Notes under the pieces: model-generated
Told to the model about the DNA's origin: nothing
The model's input: only the letters and a program-made list of their open reading frames with translations
The model's database searches: none
Made by a program: the position numbers and the translations under genes
NCBI GenBank assembly: GCA_003550325.1
Contig: QKWP01000062.1
Location: forward strand, 456,000-519,999
Length of the DNA stretch: 64,000 nucleotides
Source of the DNA: Gigaspora rosea
Lineage: Eukaryota > Glomeromycota > Glomeromycetes > Diversisporales > Gigasporaceae
Direction of reading: 5' to 3'
Shown here: positions 58,801 through 64,000 of the stretch, one piece after another
Numbering within the stretch: position 1 is the stretch's first letter
How the letters are laid out: each line of letters starts with the position of its first letter

Positions 58801-59981
58801 TAGCGTTAGTAGAAACTATTACTGATAGTTTTGTGTCTAATAAAATAGATCAACAGCCACTTATAAAATATAACAATTCGTCCACAATTGAAGGCAGAGT
58901 AATTCTTTGTTTTAAGAATACCCTTGGTTTGAAAAATATCGATATTAATAGTAACTTTTTTGATTGTGGTGGTAACTCTCTTTTAGCAATATCATTAATC
59001 AGTTTATTAAACAAAGAATTTAATATTGGACTTTTATCACCAAAAATTCTGTTCAAATCTCCAACACCTCTTGATTTAACTAATCATATTAAGAACATTT
59101 TAAGCACAAATATTTCGCCCATAATTAATAATGGCTTCAATAAATCAACATCAATAACAAAACTCAATCACGGGAGCGAAACTTTTAAACCAATTTATAT
59201 GATACATCCAGTAGGTGGATCCTGTGTATTTTATAAAAATATTATTAATTCATTAGGAAATGTAACAGTTTATGGATTTGAATATCCCGGACTTCAAGAT
59301 TCAACAACAATAGAATATCATTCTATACAAGATCTTTCTGATATTTACCTTAAAGATTTGTTAAGAAATAATCCAAGTGGTCCATATAATCTTTTTGGTT
59401 CTTCATTTGGCGGAATTGTAGCATATGAGATGGGATGCAAGTTGATTAAACAAGGAAAATCCGTAAATTTAATTATGGTGGATACACCAACTGGTCAAGA
59501 TATTCCAAAGTCAATGACAAATGTCGCAGAAATTTTACATTATATTTACTCTAAAACGTATAATTTAGATGAATTAATAGGAATAGATGATGATGAGAAA
59601 GCATTGCAAATAGTTGTTGAAAAGGCATCAACATTAAATATAAACCATAATCAAGTAATTCTCCCAGAAAGCTCTGTGATAACTTCAATGATGTTAAAAA
59701 GATATGTTGATGTATTTAATTTTAATATGAAAGCAATGAGAACATATCAATTACCAAGATCAGAAAGACCGATGCCAATCATATATTTCAAAGCAAAGAT
59801 AAGAAGAAAAGGTCTAGATCCTGAATTCCCAGAAAAATCTTGGATTAAAATACAAGAAATTAACGGAGGAAAGTTGGATTGTATTGAATTAGATGGGGAT
59901 CATATTAGTGTAAATTTACATCCAATATGTAAAAATATTACTGATTATATCAAACAATATCTTAAATATAAACGTTCTTGA
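52855..59981 (+). CDS. Hybrid NRPS-PKS megasynthase, C-A-T-KS-AT-T-TE (2347 residues)
   Basis: Exons 52855-54694 and 54778-59981 join in frame at the A3 core (YTSG/STGKPKG). Condensation domain, residues 1-430, has HHIVIDC at 140-146 (canonical HHxxxDG, last Gly is Cys). Adenylation, about 460-960: AGGAYIPID, FDAS with D659, NSYGPTE 747-753, YRTGD, GRFDRQVKLRGFRIEL, catalytic K939 in HNGKTD. Carrier 1 has LGGHSLL, S1009. Ketosynthase 1069-1490: C1236 in SACSSSL, H1371 in EAHGTAT, H1412 in SNIGH. Acyltransferase about 1595-1890: S1686 in GHSLGQ, H1786 in YGFHS, which suggests malonyl rather than methylmalonyl. Carrier 2 has CGGNSLL, S2014. Thioesterase about 2095-2347: S2156 in GSSFGG, D2182, H2322. 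There is no ketoreductase, dehydratase, enoylreductase or methyltransferase. It should load an amino acid, add one unreduced C2 unit and release by hydrolysis or cyclisation. Both carriers need an external phosphopantetheinyl transferase. The layout is bacterial-like. Confidence 0.95.
54695..54777 (+). other. Intron of the NRPS-PKS gene (83 nt)
   Basis: Donor G/GTAAGA, acceptor ATTTTAG/GA. Splicing joins TCG-G and GA-TCA to give Ser-Gly-Ser-Thr-Gly, the invariant P-loop-like A3 motif. Unspliced message would stop within the intron. Confidence 0.95.
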
Positions 59982-60028
59982 CTGTTGAAAGAAAAAATAG
60001 TAGCATCATTAGCATATTTTTTTTATTA

Positions 60029-60034
60029 AATAAA
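60029..60034 (+). terminator. Poly(A) signal candidate of the NRPS-PKS gene
   Basis: AATAAA lies 48 bases after the stop codon, within T- and A-rich sequence. It is a plausible 3'-end signal, but such hexamers are frequent by chance in DNA this AT-rich. Confidence 0.4.
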
Positions 60035-60059
60035 ACATTAATATATTAAACCTTTTAAA

Positions 60060-60640
60060 TTAACATCTCTAATTATTTAATGCCTATATAATTTTGTTTT
60101 ATGTTTATCTTTGGGTAATTACAGGTTATTTTGGTATTGGTTTGGTTTGATAGTGGTTTGATACGTGAGCTTATTTGTCATGTATTCTTTTAGTATAGCC
60201 TCATGAGCTGTCACTTTGACCATTTTATTTAAAAAGAAATTGTTTGTTCAAATATTTTATATTGTGCTTGGGCTTGGGCTTGAGCTAGAGCTTGTGTTGT
60301 GTTACGTTGTGTTGTGCTGGCACGTTCTACTCTAGTGCAGCTCTAGCTCTAATGCAAATCCCAAATAAAAATTTAATAAAATTTGTCTCTCACCGAGGGG
60401 GTGTTGCAAAACTAAGTAACTATGAAATACAGTTATGGGTATTCTGTTCCTTCCGCTTTCGTGCTATACCTGCTAATAATACAAAAATCGAGAGTATCGA
60501 TCAAACCTAAACGGATTATCTGCTAAATGCTACTGTCTAAAATACAGGGTGAGATGAAAAAGCAGATAATTCTTTCTGGAAAAAAACCTTAACCCCTAAT
60601 TGTTTCACATGCAACAAATATAGAACAGACATCAATACAA
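60060..60640. other. Intergenic sequence downstream of the megasynthase
   Basis: It contains GCTTGGGCTTGGGCTTGAGC-type short repeats around 60265-60300. The ORF 60292-60510 has no motif. A block near 60555-60600 (AGATAATTCTTTCTGGAAAA) is echoed near 60880-60940. Confidence 0.4.
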
Positions 60641-60651
60641 AATTTTTTTCG

Positions 60652-60815
60652 TGACTGTCGTCTCGACAGGCTACTCCTACTTCAAACCTAAAATTTCTCT
60701 TCGTGATTGTCGTCCTGACAGGCCACTACTATTTCAAAAACAAGATTATGATTGTCGTCCGACAGGCCATAACCAATCTAAAAACAACTTAAAAACAATG
60801 ACTGTCGTCGCGACC
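60652..60815. repeat. Four short hairpin repeats (TGTCGTC...GACAGGC) at about 50-bp spacing
   Basis: GACTGTCGTCTCGACAGGC (60653), GATTGTCGTCCTGACAGGC (60704), GATTGTCGTCCGACAGGCC (60750) and ACTGTCGTCGCGACCA (60800). Each can form a small GTCG/CGAC stem. The spacers are A-rich with CTAAAAC or TTTCAAA words. Confidence 0.8.
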
Positions 60816-61405
60816 AAACTAAATCCTTAAAGCAAACTGCAAACCATTATACTAGGTTGGGTAGGGCGGGACGAAAAAACCAGACAATATCGGGTTAGCA
60901 GAAAAAAATAGAAACTACTTTATCTGGAAAAAACCGTTCCCTTTAAATACTATCTACTAACGAAAATACATCATTAAAAGCTCAAAAATCATACGATAAC
61001 TCAATAAGTCAACAATAATCAATCAAATTATAAAATCAACATATCGATAAATCATGACAAACTCTTCGAGCAAAATACCGCTCCGATACTTTCGTATCTA
61101 ATTAACGCCCATGGCCGCTATTTCGAGAATCTACGGTAACTTTTTAAGGGGTACGCTAGGATGGTTCTGAGTTGATGCAAGTCGGGTCAAAACCAGCCGA
61201 ATTGTTAGCATCTATGCCCACGATCATTGACAAATCAAAATCAACAAAAAAATCCAATATGTGAATAAATAATAAATGATTTATTAGCGAAGCTTTCTTT
61301 TTGTTTATTATATTTAATGATTAATAAATAATTCTCTACTATAAATAACTATGACTATGTTATTAACTGACTAACGTTGGTTTGTATTTATCTATCTATT
61401 ATTTA

Positions 61406-61624
61406 TTGCGGTTTGTATAATTTTTGTGACCTTTATGATTAATTTTTTTATGTTTAAATGATTGTGATTACGATCACGATTGCTAAAACCAGCCAATTTA
61501 TCATGAATGTCAAGCTCAGGTTTATGATAAAATTAGCCGGCTTTAGCAATCGCGATCGTAATCACAATCATTTAATCATAAAAAAAATTCATCATAGGGG
61601 TCACAAAATTATGCAAACCGCAAT
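61406..61624. mobile_element. About 220-bp inverted-repeat MITE
   Basis: Both arms run inward from TTGCGGTTTG through TAATTTTTGTGACC, AAATGATTGTGATTACGATC and GATTGCTAAA. The loop is about 45 bp. The CAAACCGCAATAA word occurs again at 62078. Confidence 0.7.
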
Positions 61625-61824
61625 AAATTCAAATCAAATTCTTGCGCTTTTAATTCTCAGGGTAATTTTTTTTTCCTGAACAATAATTCATAGCTTCCGA
61701 GGTTGCTAACCATTCTTCCAAAACGAACAACCCGATCAGATTCTATTTTTACATTCTTAAATCTTACCTAATACGCATAGAGAGGTTAGATCGGTAAAAG
61801 GTTTTGGTGGGTGATACAAGTCGA

Positions 61825-62095
61825 TAATAAGTTTTCAATCGATTAGTTGATAGATCATTTTATCCAACTAATCGATTAATCGATTTTATTCAATTAAATG
61901 ATTAGTTTGCCAATGACCAACTAATCGATTAATCATCAAAAAAAAAAGAATCGCTCGATAGTTTTGTGGGTTTGGATTTCTTGATATGATAATTTCATAT
62001 CGCGATATCGGAGTAATTTTTGGGAAATCAGATAACAATCGAGCAATTCTTTTTTTGATGATCTGCAAAATTTACAAAATTATGCAAACCGCAAT
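61825..62095. repeat. Imperfect inverted repeats with AATCGATTAG words
   Basis: ATCATCAAAAAAAAAAGAAT (61933) pairs with ATTCTTTTTTTGATGAT (62045). CAACTAATCGATTAATC words repeat on both strands at 61835-61935. No gene. Confidence 0.6.
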
Positions 62096-62159
62096 AATCG
62101 ACTAAAAGTTGGATTTGTAAAATTCAAATCGATTACAGTAGTTGTCAACTTTACAGCTA

Positions 62160-62329
62160 CAGTAAAGCCTCCATAAGTGCACCCTCTATAAGTGCACACC
62201 CTCTCTAGCACGCTCACATTTAGGCCCAATTATATACATGACCTCAGTAAATGCACTTTTTATTATTGTCTCTAAGTGCACGTTGTTAAAGTTTGGTCCC
62301 AAGTGCGTGCACTTATAGAAGTTTTACTG
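62160..62329. mobile_element. 170-bp Tigger/pogo-type MITE with TA duplication
   Basis: TIRs CAGTAAAGCCTCCATAAGTG and CAGTAAAACTTCTATAAGTG (from the right), both followed by CAC. The flanks are TA at 62158-62159 and 62330-62331. This is the classic Tigger-like end. The same family is seen as a truncated copy at 24103. Confidence 0.9.
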
Positions 62330-62393
62330 TAATCGGTTAATTCGATTTTCGATTTGTATCACTAGATATTTCAACTCAGAATATTAAAAATTT

Positions 62394-62582
62394 GCGCAAA
62401 TTTTCTAACCTGCCGATAATTATTAAAAAAAAAAAAAATTAAATTAAAAATTCTTATTTGTAAAAAAATTTTAATAGCATAAATATGTGAAATTTATTTT
62501 ATAAAATTTTTTACAAATATTTAAAAATATAAAATTTCATGCCTTTTTTTTTAATGAACATCGGCAGGTTAGAAAATTTGCA
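62394..62582. mobile_element. About 185-bp AT-rich MITE
   Basis: TIRs GCAAATTTTCTAACCTGCCG (left) and the same sequence read from the right end. The interior is A/T-only palindromic sequence. Confidence 0.75.
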
Positions 62583-64000
62583 TGTACCAATTCGCATTAA
62601 AAAAAAATTCCTGATGCTGCTTTATTATGTAGAAAAAAAATTTTCAAAGCATATCAATGTCATTAATGAATATTAGATACATGTTGACCAAATTCTGATA
62701 CCTATTGATATATGTGATTGATATTTCAGAAGGAGGTTACAGATATCCGAATAACTCGAAGTCATGAACATCACGCTTAATAAGAAATTCTCATCCCTAA
62801 TAATGTTCTACAACACAATCACAAAGTTGCTGTTTCTTGAGCTTAAGAGGTGAAAGATTAGTGTATATAATAGAATCCATAACCAATGAGACTATAGAAT
62901 TTGTTGAAAAAAGGAACAGAAATTCATAAAAATTCATAAATTTTCCTTATTACTCCAACTATTCAAATAAATTTAACATACTTTTGCAGACGGAATAGTT
63001 CTGTAATTATCATCAAGTAAGAAACTGAAAAGCTTCGGTCACGTAAGACAATATATGGAGAATTAAAAATTTAAAACAAACCTTTATAGTACTGTAGTAG
63101 GGAAGTAGTAGGGAATTTGAGGTTTTTTTTTTGCTCGATAATTAGTCGACCATGACAACGGTATTTATTTCTATTCAAATTTTAAGTAAATGATGTTGAA
63201 TAAGAAATATCATATTAGTCGCGAATATTTAAAAATTGAATAGTTTCAATTTGAATAATCGTTCAGAAAGAGAGTTATTTTTCACATATCGCAAGTTTTC
63301 ATCCTTGCATAATTGACACCAGGCATTGTGCCGCAAAGATGGCATTCGACCGCAAATTACCATGTTCATCATTTGAAGAAAGTCTTTCTTTCGAAAAATG
63401 GAAACTTACAAGAAAATAGTCAGATTCCAGAAAAAAAAGAGATTATGCACATCCTAAATTTTCTGCCCAATAAATTTTAAGGGCTCATATCAGTCACACG
63501 ACTTGTCACATCTAAAAATTTAGCTAGTCATAATATAGTAATACATGACGTTCCTTACTAACTGCCAAGATTTTTATGAAACTACTAATAGCTCCCGATG
63601 AAAGAGCTAGTCATTATGAATGTTGTTTTGTAATATGGATCACTAACTTATATCCTTTATTCTATAATAATTTTAGTTATTTTATGTTATTTATGATTTA
63701 TCGATAATCACTTTGTCGACAGAAATATTAAATATATTTTGCTGCTAATTACCACAGTATACTTATATAAACCCTTTAAAAGTATTAATTTGAAATTCCG
63801 GAGAATTTTATATTATAATAGTATTTTATTTCTTTTGCAGCTATTATTATATAATAAATCCAAAAATTTCTGAGCCTAAATATAATGATCAATTCCTACT
63901 ATTTTCAACTTTATGAATCACCTGTCGAATAAAGGTTCAGTATCAGCCAATTAAGGATACCGGGATCTTGTTAACGCAGGAGCAGATAATGTTGGTAATC
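62583..64000. other. AT-rich region, no gene recognised
   Basis: No open frame above noise, no splice-bounded coding-like block and no TIR pair that I could support. Confidence 0.5.

Overview
This is an extremely AT-rich eukaryotic window. I read it as a transposon-bloated fungal nuclear genome, most likely an arbuscular mycorrhizal fungus (Glomeromycotina, Rhizophagus-like). This is inferred from three things: short 60-85 nt introns with GTAAG-type donors; a mix of FAR1/MULE, pogo and LINE elements with Sel1-repeat and kinase-tail relics; and gene-poor DNA packed with terminal-inverted-repeat (TIR) elements. No tRNA, rRNA, CRISPR or bacterial operon structure was seen.

Layout. 1-9310: a decayed LINE on the minus strand (ORF1-like protein, AP endonuclease, reverse transcriptase, zinc-binding tail). 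It is broken by three later insertions (a TA-flanked TIR element, a 298-bp MITE and a 522-bp solo LTR) and by a 246-bp duplication around an N. 9460-11613: a MULE transposase relic. 12405-16978: a fold-back element carrying a hAT-type MITE and a complete pogo-type transposon with an apparently intact three-exon transposase. 18.2-20.6 kb: two unrecognised, partly decayed gene candidates. 21.2-29.2 kb: a second MULE relic plus a nest of non-autonomous hAT-like elements with exact 8-bp target duplications and a kinase fragment. 30.0-36.1 kb: a FAR1-type MULE transposase pseudogene split by a 3.3-kb TIR element. That element encodes an intact 854-residue protein with a RING-like C-terminus. 39.6-43.0 kb: a second pogo element whose transposase carries one frameshift. 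43.1-45.2 kb: a heavily decayed gene of an expanded family. 47-49 kb: Sel1-repeat relics.

52855-59981 is the only clearly intact non-transposon gene: a 2347-residue hybrid NRPS-PKS, C-A-T-KS-AT-T-TE, with one 83-nt intron. All catalytic residues I could check are present, apart from a Gly-to-Cys change in the condensation motif. The first module would activate an amino acid, the KS-AT-T module would extend it by one acyl unit without reduction, and the thioesterase would release the product. No tailoring genes lie beside it. A 453-bp tandem duplication with a 9-bp minisatellite lies just upstream. 60-64 kb holds small hairpin repeats and MITEs and no recognisable gene.

The two most notable items are the NRPS-PKS and the 854-residue putative transposase with its 9-bp target duplication. 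Four insertions can be read precisely because removing them restores the host open reading frame.
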